From Eleginops maclovinus (Eukaryota; Chordata; Actinopteri; Perciformes; Eleginopidae), in the NCBI RefSeq assembly GCF_036324505.1, contig NC_086367.1:18712578-18776577 (forward strand): a DNA stretch of 64,000 nucleotides, given 5' to 3'. The notes beneath the pieces were generated by a model, which saw only the letters and a program-made list of their open reading frames with translations, made no database searches and was not told the origin of the DNA. This document shows, piece after piece, positions 1-12,202 of the stretch. Made by a program: the position numbers and the translations under genes. Each line of letters opens with the position of its first letter. Within the stretch, counting starts at the first letter, position 1.

Positions 1-16
1 TTCACTCACCCACACA

Positions 17-19
<3 letters not shown>

Positions 20-54
<35 letters not shown>
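20..54. repeat. (CA)n microsatellite
   Basis: Uninterrupted CA dinucleotides, flanked by impure CA-rich sequence to about position 70. Confidence 0.95.
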
Positions 55-66
<12 letters not shown>

Positions 67-894
67 GGCGCATGCACACAAAAGCACAAAGTGGCATACG
101 CACTTCACATCAAATCACATCACATCACAGTGGGTGTGAGGGAGACCTTCTGTCCTTGCAGAAAGAGAGCAGGCTGAAAGTGCTCCGTTAAAACGCTGCT
201 GGCTGCATTCGCTCACAAGAAACAAGAGAGAAATCTAATAATAAACCCATCTTATACTGTAGAAGCCTAATCTAATAATAGACACTTCATATTTTTCTTA
301 ATAAAATTCTCCTTATGCGTCAGGCGAAAGAGTGTTCTCTTCCGAACAGCCTGATAAGATATACTCTTTGGAGCTTCCTCTAACAGTGCTCATACAGTGT
401 TGGCCTGTGATATTGCTGTTCAAAAATAACTCATAGCATACATGGGGAGCAGATTGTGGCAGGCATATCCACTTACACCTGCCTAATCTTTAAAAAATCC
501 ACCTGTAAGACTTCTCAAAGGCGGATTCTTCCTCATGAGTTTTCCAACCTAAGCCCGACTAAAGAATCAAACCTGGCTCGCAACACGTCTCCCTAGATAA
601 TGACACGGCTTTGAAGAGCTTCGTAAAAAAGGATGAGAGTCGGCCTTCGCAGCTTTCCACACTCAGATCATTCTATCTCTCGCTAAGGGGGAAAGGAAAA
701 TCTCTTCTCCTCCATAATTACTGAAACACCATACGTTCTTTTATTCTGTCATTGCCGTGGCTCCTCTTTGAGATTCAGCTTTTTTTGTGCTCTTAAAGCA
801 AATCTGTCTGACATGCAACTTCCATCTCATCTGTGAAATATTGTCACTGGCAAAGCTGGGAGCGGTTGCACATGTGTGTGAGAGGATGTGTCTC

Positions 895-896
<2 letters not shown>

Positions 897-985
<89 letters not shown>
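897..985. repeat. (TG)n microsatellite, about 44 units
   Basis: Perfect TG run of about 89 bases. The Cys-Val-repeat reading frames that cross it are artefacts of the repeat. Confidence 0.97.
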
Positions 986-986
<1 letters not shown>

Positions 987-1312
987 AGCTGCTCCAGATT
1001 CGGAGTCTCTGTGATTAAACTGTAATTAGGTTGGTTAAACCCCCTGCAGAGCTCAGTTGCTGTCGTCTTCCCACACTTCCTCTCCCCTCATCCCTCTCTG
1101 TCGTCTTTTTCCTGGTTTTTGAAGCGTGAGAGTTTTGTGGTTTGTCACTCCATTTCCTCCCCGTAATAGTTCCACTTGTCTACCCTTTTGTCTTTCTGTA
1201 TACCCGCTCCCGCCTCTAGTCGCTTTGTTTTAGATTGTCTTGTCTTGGTGTCTGTCAGTGTGTCCCTCTCAGTTCAGATGTTTTGTCGCTTTTCTCTCTT
1301 TTTCCGTTTCAG

Positions 1313-1437
1313 ATGGGTCGGGATATGATTCTCCGGAGCCCTTCCTGACTGATGGAGGTCCGTGCCGGAGACCAGGGTCCGTGGCCCTGTTAGCTGTTCT
1401 GGCCTCTCTGCTCCTGGGAGTCTTCTCCTGGCTGTGA
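1313..1437 (+). CDS. C-terminal exon of a probable GPI-anchored ephrin-A
   Basis: Seen: a pyrimidine-rich acceptor ending at 1312, then a 125-base open segment (2 bases completing a split codon plus 40 codons) to a TGA at 1435-1437. The peptide has a short acidic linker (GSGYDSPEPFLTDGG), a Cys-Arg-Arg step, and a 20-residue hydrophobic tail (about SVALLAVLASLLLGVFSWL) ending at the stop. This is the layout of a GPI-attachment signal. Known: ephrin-A2 ends in a short terminal exon with YEAPEPIFTS, a Cys and PG, then a hydrophobic tail. The YDSPEPFLT...CRRPG pattern aligns with it residue for residue. Inferred: an ephrin-A ligand acting at the cell surface through EphA receptors. The rest of the gene is outside the window, so another GPI-anchored protein cannot be excluded. 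Confidence 0.5.
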
Positions 1438-3715
1438 CCCCTAACCCTCTCCTCCTGGAGCTCCCACCCAGGGTCGCTGGGCTGGGCTGGCTGTCCCTCT
1501 AAATCCACCACCCCTCAGGGAAGCCCTCTGTCTCCGTCCCCTCCTTCCCCTTCTCCCACCTCCACCTCTATACGACCACCAACCACCCCCACTGCCAGCC
1601 CCCTCCGTGGCCCAGCCACGGACACTGTCCCCAGGCCTGGCTGAGAGGATTGGGACTCCAGATGTGTGGGAAGCTGCGCTCCATCCCTGATCCCTGAAGT
1701 CTGGGAGGAACAGCGACTCAGCTGAAAAACACAAGGGGGAATGACTCTGCACTCATATCAGGGGGTCCTTTTGATTTGTCTGTTGACTCTTGGCCACTGA
1801 TGGGGTAGATGTAGCCGCGGCTATGATTAAACTTGTCGTTCCAGCGCAATTCCTATCATCCAATAATGGCAGGATGCATTAAGCGATAGGCCTGGATGCA
1901 CAAAAATTGGTTTTTTTCTCACATTGCTATCCCATCGTCAAACCAAGAATTGGAAGTGGCCAAGCCTGCTTTGTAATTGGAATTCTATACAACCTGGACC
2001 TGGTCCAACTAAAGTGAGAACCGGAGCGAACGTGTAGAGGCGGAGAGGAAGAAAGTGACCCGGCCTGCAGAAAAAAGAAAGGGTAGACGATGTGGGCACG
2101 GATTTAAATAACAACGGCCATATGGGAAATGTAATGGTATATGTGTTTCGACTCAGTTTACAGCAGTGTGTTATAAAAGCAAACAGTTTGATTTGGTTTT
2201 TTGAGACGATACACATTTAAAATGACAAGTATAATCATAGCCTGTTTCAGAGGGAGGGTGGGGTGTGTGTAGTTCTGGGTGGGTTGGGTGAGGTGTATAT
2301 TTTCAGGTGGGATGTGTTCTGTCTTATTCATGTTTCTAAACAAAGCATTTATCACAGCCTGGCTAGCACAGGTGTTCTTCAGCACTGACTAATGTCGATT
2401 GGGTCGGGTGACTTTTGGAACCATGACTTTTTTCATGTATGAATGTACCACTGGTCACCCACCTCTTTGTCTTTCTGTATTATTATGACTGTGGTCACTT
2501 ACAGTACCTTTGTCTCGGACTGGCTCGGGGGTTTTTCTTGAGGGATGGCGTGGGCGGGCAGGAGGAGAGAGAAGCGAAGACGAACAGGTGACAAAAGGAG
2601 GCGACACTCAAGTTGCATGACCACTGTGAAACCTTCAGATCTCGTTTGTAATGATGATATATTTTTTCATGGGGGAAAATCAGAAACACCCTGCTACTGC
2701 TCTCGTGCTCTCCCTTTTTTTTCAGACATCAAAAAAAGGAAAAAATCAACCTCTCTCCTCACACCGTTTCCTCTGTCTGGCTTTCGGTCGTTGATGGATT
2801 AGCTTGGGCGTGAGATAAATGGACCCACAGGGTGAAACTGACTGGAAATCAGCCCTCAGAGCCCAGGCTAGATCACACTGGACATAAATACTGACTGAAG
2901 CTGGTCCTGGGTCCGAGGGTTAAACCAATAAGGGAAGCACATAGACTGTGGCAAATGAGGCGAAGTGTGTGTGTTTGTGTGGTAGCATCACAAAAACGCG
3001 CATGCACCCACATATACAAGCACACGAACACAGTCTTTGACAATGGGACGGTTCCTCCGAGATTTTTTTGGAGCATTTATGGACATGACTATAAAGGGAA
3101 CTGCACAAAGAGAGAGGGATCGGAGGAGAAGGTGTGTGTGTGTGTCATGGGACTGAGACTTCTTTAATGTTGGGAAGTGAACATAATGAGTAAGCACTGT
3201 GAACACACACATACATACATAAACACGACCATTGTACAGATACACACACATACAGGCATTTGTAGAAAAAGCACATGCAGATCTAGACATTTTACAAATA
3301 CATGGCATGCACATACACACACGTACAAACACACACAAGAACACACAAACAAGGGGAAGCACTTCCTTCCCGGTTTCATCTTATTTTTGTAGCATTTAAA
3401 ATCACTGTTAATTACTCCTGTGTGGGATGCAGTGATGGGGTATAGCCTGTGGAAGATTAAAAAAAATGTGTTTTCTCTTCTTCTATTCCACTGATGCTGT
3501 CCTTCTATCGTTCTTCTTCTCTGGTTTGTGATCCATGGTTGGTAGTGGTAGGATGCCTCCAAGGTCTGAGCGTCATGTATGAGTTTGTCTCCTTTTCTGT
3601 TTGTGATGTTTTCGTGGGAGCTGACCTCAGTCATTAAAGTCAGTCAGTCAAAAGTAAACACAGAAGTCAGAGCGAGGAGAGAAACACACAAATAAAGATT
3701 GTTTTTTTGTCTACT
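1438..3715 (+). other. Probable 3' UTR of the ephrin-A-like gene
   Basis: No coding sequence is recognisable. Pyrimidine-rich near the stop, then scattered CA/TG-rich patches (about 2,965-3,350). A good AATAAA at 3691-3696, followed by a T/GT-rich stretch, is the best candidate polyadenylation signal. The UTR could also end earlier. Confidence 0.35.
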
Positions 3716-4070
3716 CGAAAAATAATCGCAAGTGAGTGGAATTTCTTTGGCGGAAATGTGAATTAATTTTCATTTGATTGGTTTTTGTTTTTCTTCCCAA
3801 AGGACACATGATTGTATTCATCTATTAGACTACACCTTGGTCTTATTTCGCTCAGTCTATCTTCCTCTGACGTCAAGGTCTTGGGATGCTGAGCATTGAG
3901 TTCTGCCAGTCAAAGCATGAAATTATTCAGATGAAATCATTCTCTCCAATCTTCAGCTGTTTCTCCCTCAGTGATGTGACAGCTAATCTGAGCGGCTGAC
4001 AACATGGAGGCTGAATAGCTTGATAACCTTTCCTCTCCTGTTTCCATCATATTTCCAGCAGTGTTGCTTT

Positions 4071-4235
4071 CCAGTGATGGAAAGTAATCAAGCGCATTTC
4101 CTCAAATACTGTACATATATACAATTGTGAATATGTGTGCTTTCTGTTTCATTACATTTGGAGGGAAATATTGTACTAAATTGACTTTACAGCTAAAGTT
4201 ACGATTACGTTTCAGATTTTCCTTAAAGAAACACA
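4071..4235 (+). mobile_element. Fragment of the teleost CAGTGGTG...AAGTA repeat family
   Basis: Begins CCAGTGATGGAAAGTAATCAA and contains the family's GAGGGAAATATTGTACT block followed by a CAGCTAAAGTTAC block. Same family and orientation as the copies at 8097 and 62996. Assignment is from pattern memory and the internal similarity among copies. Confidence 0.55.
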
Positions 4236-4395
4236 TGATGTGAGGTCCTTAGTACCCGAAATTGTCACATCTGTGTCATTTTACCTCCAGTTTGATTCGA
4301 GCATTTCCAGTCTGCCTCTCACTTTCATCGCTCCAATTAATGCCAACAAATATATTTCTTAAGTGAAAATGTTAAACATACACACGTTTATGATT

Positions 4396-4700
4396 TAACC
4401 AGTGGTTACCAACGTTTTGGGATTGTGACCACACGGTTCAGTTGAGGCACCTGTCACTCTTCAGATGCAGTGAATTTTCATTGCAGAATTAGCACCAGAA
4501 ACTGTTCATCTTGAAGTGCTTGACTCCTAATATTTGCATACAGTGAATAGAAATGTGCATGATTTGTATTGTCTTCTGCTAAGTCTGGATATTTGGTGCA
4601 GTTGGACAGAATGTTGACTTATGAGTTGTGAGGATTTCCAACCAAAACAGAATTACCCTCTACACATTTCATCCTGTTTCATTTGAATCACTGTTTAAGG
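4396..4700 (+). mobile_element. Degenerate hAT-like non-autonomous element
   Basis: Starts with CCAGTGGTTACCAACGTTTT followed by a GGGATTGTGACCAC block, the typical left end of a fish hAT-derived repeat (CAGTGGTTCCCAACCTTTTTGG type). The right end is not clear and no target duplication was identified. Confidence 0.45.
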
Positions 4701-7294
4701 GCCTAGAGGTAATATTGTATTATTTAAAGCAGCTCTATGTTTCTTTCTTACACTCATTAATCATCTCATGATTAGTTCAATGTATCAATGGCCGAATCTC
4801 TATTCTAAAAACTAGAGGAGTTTCCAAATATTAAGTGAAAACTTCAACCAGAACGTACAGTTTACTTTTGATTAGTTTTTTTAATTATATTTCTGTAGTT
4901 TTATTAATGTAGAGCTTTTATGTAGTACTTTTAACGGTATTATCATTTAAAGTGTTTCTCCATTTTGCCAAAAATTATATGTCTATCAAAGTCAGATGTC
5001 CTTGAGCGAGACATGGAACCATTAAGTTATGTTAATGCCTAAAAGCTTAATGTCCCAAAAATTGAATTTTAAATGTTTCCTCTCCTCTTTGAGCTCAGTA
5101 GGTTTTCCTTAGATCCAGACATGAATAGACAGATAGACAATAGACTCTTACCCCCCATTAGGGCTTGTATTGGCCAGTGCAATAGCTTGAAACATTTATC
5201 AGTCCTGTTCTGAAAGCGTTATTTGAAACCACTGAGTTGCCGCTTTTGGCCATGCGGTGCAAAAAGAATATCAGAAACGTTGTTTTTGGGGAAAAGTGAG
5301 GTGCATGAATAATAGATGAACCTTGGCTGTCCGTGTTTGGCCCTCCTGTGCAAAGCAGGCTAATGGCTATCGATGTCTCTGGTTTCCATCAAATTGCTTC
5401 ATATGGGAGCTCAATTCAAACGGAGGAAGAGTAGATTCCAGTGAAAAGGAGACGAGGGAATGAAATTATCTGTGAATATTGAAACGCACGCTTGGTCAGC
5501 CAATTCTTCACCCTGACAAGTATCAGGTACCAGTGGAATTGGCCCAACGTAAAATTAAGCCCCATCAAGCGAGGCCTCAAAAGCTTCCCGTGTCTCAATC
5601 CTTGTGAGAGGAAAGATGGATGTGTGATCTGACTGGAACAGAGCCAGGAGTGAACAGATGTGCTGCTTCAAATCATGGGAAACTGCTGATCTGGGCTATG
5701 CCACTGACTCACATGCATATACACACACTGTTTTATCCCCATGTATTCTCTGCTAGATCTTATTAATCACCTGATTATTGCAGCTATTTTCATTGGCTGG
5801 CGTACACGTGGGAAATTAATTGGCGAGAACAAATTTGGCCTATAAGATGTTGGTTTTGGCAACAACCAAAAAGAAATGCCAGGAAATGCAGATGGCGACC
5901 CCGCTCCCTTCTTTTCCTCTCTTCATCTCTTTCTGTGTTGATTTCTCGCTCTCGCTGACACATTATCGGGCTATAGGCTAATCTATTCTCCTCTCCACCC
6001 TGTATTTTTGTCTCTTCGTATTCAACTAACTGGCATGATTTAGGAATTATGGAATTAGGGCAGCGCTCCCGTCTCTATTAATGAGGAGCTGCATGATGAA
6101 AGCGGTTGATCCTGAACGTGCCATCTGTAGTCACTATTAGACAGTCTCTTAATCTATCTCTCTTACTCTGACTACTTTCTATTCTTCCTTTTCTCTACTT
6201 CCTTCCCCTCTCTCGCTCTCCCTCAGACACACATCCCCTGTCAAACACACTCACATTATAATTGTAATTACAGAGGAAATACTAATTCGTAGCTCTTCAA
6301 GCACTGTTGGATGTGGCGTGAAATGGTGAAATCGCACAGCAGGAAAGTTAACTATGGACCACACACCCATACATAGGCACACGCTCACAGGAGTCCAGAT
6401 GGACCATGTGTTATTGCTGAATAATGCATGCTATGTAGACTCTATAAAAGATACATGGGTAGAAAGAGCTGGGCACCATTCAGGCACAGTGTGCAGTTCG
6501 ACGAGGGCATCCCTGGAGCATCCCTTGTGCAAATTAGGAATTGTTATGAGATGTTCAGCTTGTAGGTATTAGGCGGTAGGTGACCCAACAGGGAAAAATA
6601 TTTAGCTGGCCTTCGAGAGAGTAAAAAAAAAAAACACTTGGCTTTTAGACATTGTCAGTTGATATCTTGGCTGGCACTCTGCCCGGTGTCTTTGCAGTCA
6701 CCTTGAATGGGCTTTGGTGGTTTAAACCATAAAACTTTGGGAATTACACAGCAGATTCAATGCTAGAGGCTCGTATTTCAGAGCACCTCTCAGAAGCACT
6801 ATGAAAAAATATTCAGCAGCAGTCTATCTTCATGTAAAGTAGAGGGGGGAAGGGGAGGGGGAGGTCTGGGTGAAGGGTAAATGCTGCACTCATGTGGGGA
6901 AAATGAGCAGCGCCTCTTTTCCTCTGGAGTCATATGACAGGACATGCGCACGATCATGTGCTGCGTTCAAGAGCTCAGAGAAAGCTCCTTCCTCTGAGAA
7001 TATATTCGAAATACAACTTCCCGAACAAATAAGGCCACGTAATTAATTAAAACAAGTTTGTTATAATATGCTACAACTGCAGCAGAGTTAGGTTTTTCTA
7101 ACTAATCTAGTAGGAAGTAGTGGGAGGAACATGACACACGAAGAAGAAACAAATTAAAATATAAACATATTACCATGTTTACGCAATAATGCAATTCAAT
7201 TTTAAATCAACCTCCCATTTGTGGCATTACAGTATTGCATCAATAATACATGCTTGATATAAAGTGTATAATTACTCTCCAATGGGCGGTTTCT

Positions 7295-7425
7295 CATATT
7301 GATTACTTTTGGTGCTACTTTTGTCCTTTTAAGTACAAATTTGACAGCAGCATTTTTCATTGCAATAGAGTAATTGTATACCTTAATAGTGCTGCTTATT
7401 AGTTAAGTAGAAGATCTGAGTACTG
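7295..7425 (+). mobile_element. Fragment of the CAGTGGTG...AAGTA repeat family
   Basis: Contains degenerate ACTTTTG...TTAAGTAC and AGTTAAGTAGAAGATCTGAG blocks matching the right half of the family. It sits just upstream of the putative snap23 first exon. Confidence 0.45.
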
Positions 7426-7459
7426 CAACATTGCCTAGTTGCTAACTTCCTCCTAGTTC

Positions 7460-7647
7460 ATGAAAGATGTAAACATTGGCTCGGCTTGGGAAATCGCGAT
7501 ATTTCCGACAGCACTTAAAAGCACCACGCGACAAACTTCGGGACGGCCAGACGGTGAAGCCACTGAAGGAATCCAGAAGTTACCAAGTACACATATCGTG
7601 AAGAAGGAGGAGTAACCAGCTCGTTTTTAACAAGAGGAAGGTTACCT
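7460..7647 (+). promoter_or_regulatory. snap23: Putative snap23 first exon (5' UTR) and promoter area
   Basis: A relatively CpG-containing stretch ends in a consensus donor (ACCT|GTAAGT, GT at 7648). It contains no long open frame, as expected for a non-coding leader exon. The snap23 start exon at 12203 opens with untranslated bases after an acceptor, so a leader exon upstream is required and this is the best candidate. The 5' limit is not defined and no TATA box was seen. Confidence 0.4.
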
Positions 7648-8096
7648 GTAAGTATTGACTCCCAACACAAATATCTCTCTCCCTTTTCCCTGTCAACATA
7701 CTTGTTTGAGTTGTGGCAGTTGACAGGAAAGCGGAAGTAGCTAACTAGCAGGGTAGCCGCACGTTAGCTACTTTAACGAGTTGTCAACGGATTTTACCTT
7801 GTTTACCAACCTTACAACACCACAGGAACTTTTCAGACAATGTAAGAACACTTTATCTGCTTTGACAGACTCTTCGGCGTTGTTCTCTGTCGTTTTCAAC
7901 TTGTTTTAATTCAGTTTAAAAGTGTTATGTTGGGGAGTTTACAGTCACAACGCTGGTGTCATGGGTGTGGGACACTGCGTGTGTTTCCCCTTGTATTATT
8001 CAAGCTAAAGTCACCTGTTCATCAAGTGAGCCTCGTTAAATACCTTCTCAGCACTTTACTGTATTCCCCTGCTGTTGAGATAACCGAGGTCAGGTG

Positions 8097-8461
8097 CAGT
8101 GGTGTAAAGTAACTAAGTACATTTACTCAAGTATTGTATTTGAGTACAATTTTGAGGAACTTGTACTGTCCTTGAGTATTGACATTTGTTGCTACTTTGT
8201 ACTTCTACCTCTCTAGAAAACAGAGGTAATTTGTGTTATTTGACCCCACTTCATGGGTTTTAAGTCCTTTATTTACTATGCCGATTTGGACAACTATTAC
8301 ATGACACTTTAGTTACACCTGGACTACTTTTATTTTCGGTACTTTAAGAATATTCTGATGCTAATATTGTGTACTTTTACTTGAGTAACATTTTGAATAA
8401 CGCAGTATTTCTACACTTTACTTTTACTTTTACTTAAGAACAACATGTGATTCCCCCTCTG
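8097..8461 (+). mobile_element. Teleost CAGTGGTGTAAAGTAACTAAG repeat, internally shortened
   Basis: Left end CAGTGGTGTAAAGTAACTAA, then TACTCAAGTATTGTA and ACAATTTTGAGGAACTTGTAC blocks. The right half carries TTTTACTTGAGTAACATTTTG and TTTTACTTAAG. The two ends are rich in inverted ACTTAAGTA-type motifs. No coding capacity. Confidence 0.8.
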
Positions 8462-8803
8462 GTCATGTGTGCGGATACAGTATTACATATATCTAAATAT
8501 AACCAAGGAAATGATTAACAATATTTGGCCTATTTATTCTAATATGATTGCCAGCTGTAGTGAAAACTGTTTATGTGTTTATACCCTCCACATAATGCTG
8601 CAAAATAAATAAAACGTCATGGTTTTTTTTAGGTTTTTCCTGTACAGCATGATGTCATTGACCTTCCTTCTGGCTGTTTGTTATTGTAACGTTAGGTCAG
8701 CATTATCAGTGCCCTGCCCAAAACATTTCACACTTCACCTTAAATATTATCAATGAGGAGAGGGTGTTGGAAGAACTGTTGAAAAAAAAATAGCCTTTAA
8801 GCT

Positions 8804-8831
<28 letters not shown>
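8804..8831. repeat. (GT)n microsatellite
   Basis: About 14 perfect GT units in snap23 intron 1. Confidence 0.9.
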
Positions 8832-8834
<3 letters not shown>

Positions 8835-10047
8835 AAAGATTAAGCTGGAGGATATGCATATGAAATGATCGGAATAAGAAAAGACGTGAGTGTGTGTTGT
8901 GCAGTCACATCTGGAGGAACAGGTTTGGGTGGCAGAACAAGAAATGTGCTTCCCTGTTTGAGCTGTTGTGTTAGGAAACAGGCTGTGAAGAAGCTGCAAC
9001 ATGAATGGGTATGTCCTGTAGGCTGGCTAATGTATTCTTCTGGTGGCTGTGAACACATGTACAGCGGTGTCAGAGTCTAGTGTTGTTATCGGGTGTGAAA
9101 ACATATGGCTTCCTGTTATTTTATTATGGGCTCAAATTGCTCAGGGAATAAACAGTTCTAGTATTTATCCGTGTGTGGCTTGGCTGTAACCTGCTCATCA
9201 CTTTTTCATGAGGGTAGATCAATATTCAGCGATAGAGAGGTTTACACTTTACTGGCACTTGTTGTTGAAACTCTTGACATGTTCATCTGCTCTTGTTGTG
9301 GCTTGGCATTTCCAAAGCGAGCATTATGCGTAAATGAGTCCTCCTCCACTGTTATTGTGGTAAGAACACATCAATATCTTGCCAAGTCCAATAATCGGTT
9401 AGAAAAGCAGTCAAGCCTGTGCGAACCAAGTGCCCTCTTTGCAAAATAAGCAGAGTCAACAACATTCAATCATCTGAACTGTCTGCCAAGTAGACTTTCC
9501 CTTCTCCCTTTTTTATTCTTTATCTCAGGATGTGTGGTTGCTGCAGGTTTGAAAGGGAATTCAAAGTTCACGGATTATTTAGAAAGGCAGTAATGCTGCT
9601 TGAACTTTAAAGGAAAGAGGATGACAGGAGAGGAAGAAGAGAATAAAGCTGTTTCCTGAACTTTAAAAAAAACCCAGAAATTAAGTCAGAGTTTGTGGTT
9701 TATATATGACTAACCACGTCTTTGCTTAAACGTACAATGTTTCTGCATCACAGAAAAACAAGCTTAAGTTGTTTGCGTTCAACGATCTTTATCCCCTGTT
9801 ACCTTGTGCACCAAAGGCTGTCTGAGGCTGACATTACACCCGTGTATTCAGAGCGCCCTGTGACGCTGGGCTGCAGGAAGATCACTCAATGCACAAATCA
9901 GATATAGTTTGGATTTGATCTGCTAAACCTCTCTGCAAGGTTGCCCGGATCATGCTGTGATCAGAATGTATCTCCATGGATTAAAAAGCAGTGAGACCGC
10001 ACCTATAGCATTGCTCAAGTCCTGTCTGCTTCATCTGTCAGTGGAGG

Positions 10048-10114
10048 GATTATCAGGATAATACCTGGAATCCCAAAATGCTGGCCAGGATAACGTGACA
10101 TAATCCTGATAATC
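10048..10114. repeat. Imperfect hairpin (inverted repeat)
   Basis: GATTATCAGGAT at 10048-10059 is perfectly complementary to ATCCTGATAATC at 10103-10114. A second inner pair, CCTGG (10064-10068) with CCAGG (10085-10089), is nested inside. Function unknown. Confidence 0.6.
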
Positions 10115-10969
10115 GTCCAATCCTTACTTCTAATAGGGGCTTTTATTCTGAACCACTCCTCTTTTGTTGTACCTTGTCTGAACTCAAAAATATACTAAGA
10201 ACCAAATTGCACAACAAGTACCCCATAGTGGTCAACCACGATGAGCACTTCCTGCTGCCAGTTAACAGTAAAAGCCTCTCAGCGACACTTCCTGACATCA
10301 TGCCCGCCCTGCTGTGGTACATCTTGTGCAAGCTTATGAAATCTAAATTTTAATCAGAACACAGACCCTGCATGGAGCTATTAAATGAGGATGCAATTTA
10401 TCCTAATGTGATTAACTGTGGGAGTTTGTTTCACAGGAAGTCACATGAAATCACTTGTAGCCCATAACTAAAGTATCGGGGGTTTTTCAAACTGAAGGTC
10501 CCTTTTTTGTGATTCATTAACTGAGAACTTCTAAGGCTCCATTATTTCACTTTGAGGAACAAAAGCTAAACTGAATTGTTTGTTTTTTTTAGCAGCAGTG
10601 CATTTGCAAACCCTTTTGCTCTTTAGCCAATTAAGAAGCAGATTGTATCGCCTCTGCTGTTACACAATCCCCATGAAGCCCTCGTGAGCATGACAGATCT
10701 CTCATTGTGTAAAAAAAAATCCCATTTGGTAATACTGGTTTGGGAGGTACGATACGCAAGTGTGAACACTTTGTAAAATATGAATTCAAAGTATCCACAT
10801 TTGATACTTAAAGCAGGGCTATTGTTTTTAACATTTGTAATTACTAATGGGAGTAATAACATTTACATGCTTACCAAAAATGTTGTCTTGTGTTATTTAA
10901 TTCTTTACACTTAACCTTTAGTGGCCATTATTTGTGTATGTCTCAAATCTAATGATGACTTTAAATCAA

Positions 10970-11454
10970 GTTTGGTGTCCAAACTACGGCCTGGGAGCCA
11001 ACTGCGGTCCGTAGTCCATTGTGAATTGGCACTAACCAAATTCAAAAAGTATCATAGAATACGGTGCACACCTGAAACTGGTGCTTGTTCTTGTATTGTA
11101 CTTCTTAAATATATTAAATGATGTAAAGCTATATTACACACTAGTACTCATGTGTTATTAAGCCCAAATTCAAATAAATTCAATCAAGTTGAAAAGATTT
11201 TCTAAAACGTCAGCTGATAATAAATCCAAATAACTTATTTGCATAGTGAGCTTAATACACCCTTCCTTTTCCCCTTTATTATACGCAATCTGAGGCTTCT
11301 GTTTCAAGGAATGAGCTGCCCACACTTTTTATAACATAATAAATGAAACCCTATGGAGAGCTGGGATGTAGGCTTTTTATTTTCACACCTCTAGTGAGAG
11401 GCACAGCCCTTTGTATGTTTTTCTGTATGTGGCCCTCAAGTTTGGACACCCCTG
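10970..11454 (+). mobile_element. hAT (Charlie-like) non-autonomous element
   Basis: Left end reads ..GGTGTCCAAACTACGGCCTG and continues with a GGGAGCCAACTGCGG block. Right end reads GGCCCTCAAGTTTGGACACC followed by CCTG, the inverse complement of CAGGGGTGTCCAAACTTGAG. These are the inverted ends of Charlie-type hAT elements. No transposase frame survives. Flanking duplications are not clear. Confidence 0.7.
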
Positions 11455-12202
11455 AATTAAAGTGTTGTAATCTTTAACGTATGTGCTCCAGTTTCCTGAC
11501 TCTTGTGATTCAGATTCCCCAGCCTCCCCAACAGTTTCCTCTACGCTTTACACTAAAGAGGAACTGCTCTACGCCTTCAATGAGATATTTTCGCTTTGTC
11601 ATTGATCTTCATTTTTGTTCCTTTTTATTATCAGCTAGCATCCTTTATGAGTTCAGATCGCAAACACTCCTCCAGGGGAATGAAAATAGCCTGATTTGTT
11701 TATGTTTTGCATCTCCTTCTTCCCTCTCACATGAACACGTGCTAACAAGTTCATCATAATAAAAACAAGTGTTTGAGGGCATTCGGAAACGTTCTGTATT
11801 CAGGTTTATCAAAAGGAAAATGCTGTATAGATATTGAGTCTGAAATGTGTAATTAACTTAAAGGATCTTTATCAAACATGGTGGGTTATGTGTTGTGTTT
11901 ATTCAAAAACAATTATTAGAATTTGTAAACTACCAAATATTGATTCACTATAGCGCTCCAGAAAACAAACCAGGTATCGGTTAGCCATAATTAAACAAAT
12001 CTCATTCACATTGAATTATCTGTTGATCAATTAAGCTAACTTTATCTCAGTCCCTGTCCTTTTCTTTGGGTCTTTCACAGCTTTAGAGTTCCTTTTTATA
12101 GTTGCCTACAGTAAAGCTGGGGCTCAGGTTTGTTTGAGTCTTGGAGCTTTATGACAGTCGATGCCCACTGATGTGATCTTTCTAAATCCGCCTCTCTTTC
12201 AG

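Larger units (their letters stand above)
1..1312 (+). other. Intron upstream of the ephrin-A-like terminal exon
   Basis: No coding exon could be recognised here. The stretch ends in a strong polypyrimidine tract and AG acceptor (1311-1312). It holds a (CA)n run at about 20-54 and a long (TG)n run at 897-985. The remaining exons of the gene must lie to the left of the window. Confidence 0.5.
3716..7460. other. Intergenic region with degenerate repeats
   Basis: No gene seen on either strand. It holds fragments of three interspersed repeats (listed separately) and AT-rich unique sequence. The stretch 5,760-6,140 has many ATTA/TAAT cores and looks unique rather than repetitive, so it could be a conserved non-coding element. 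Sequence alone cannot show that. Confidence 0.4.
7648..12202 (+). other. snap23: snap23 intron 1
   Basis: No coding exon. Contains a repeat copy (8097-8461), a GT microsatellite (8804-8831), an imperfect hairpin (10048-10114) and a hAT-like element (10970-11454). The rest is unremarkable AT-rich sequence. Confidence 0.5.

Noticed and set aside
787..1018. Cys-Val repeat open frames
   Set aside because: Pure translation of the (TG)n microsatellite at 897-985. No coding character outside it.
2955..3634. Overlapping small frames on both strands rich in Cys/Val/His/Thr
   Set aside because: Driven by CA/TG-rich DNA in the probable 3' UTR. No splice sites or recognisable domains.
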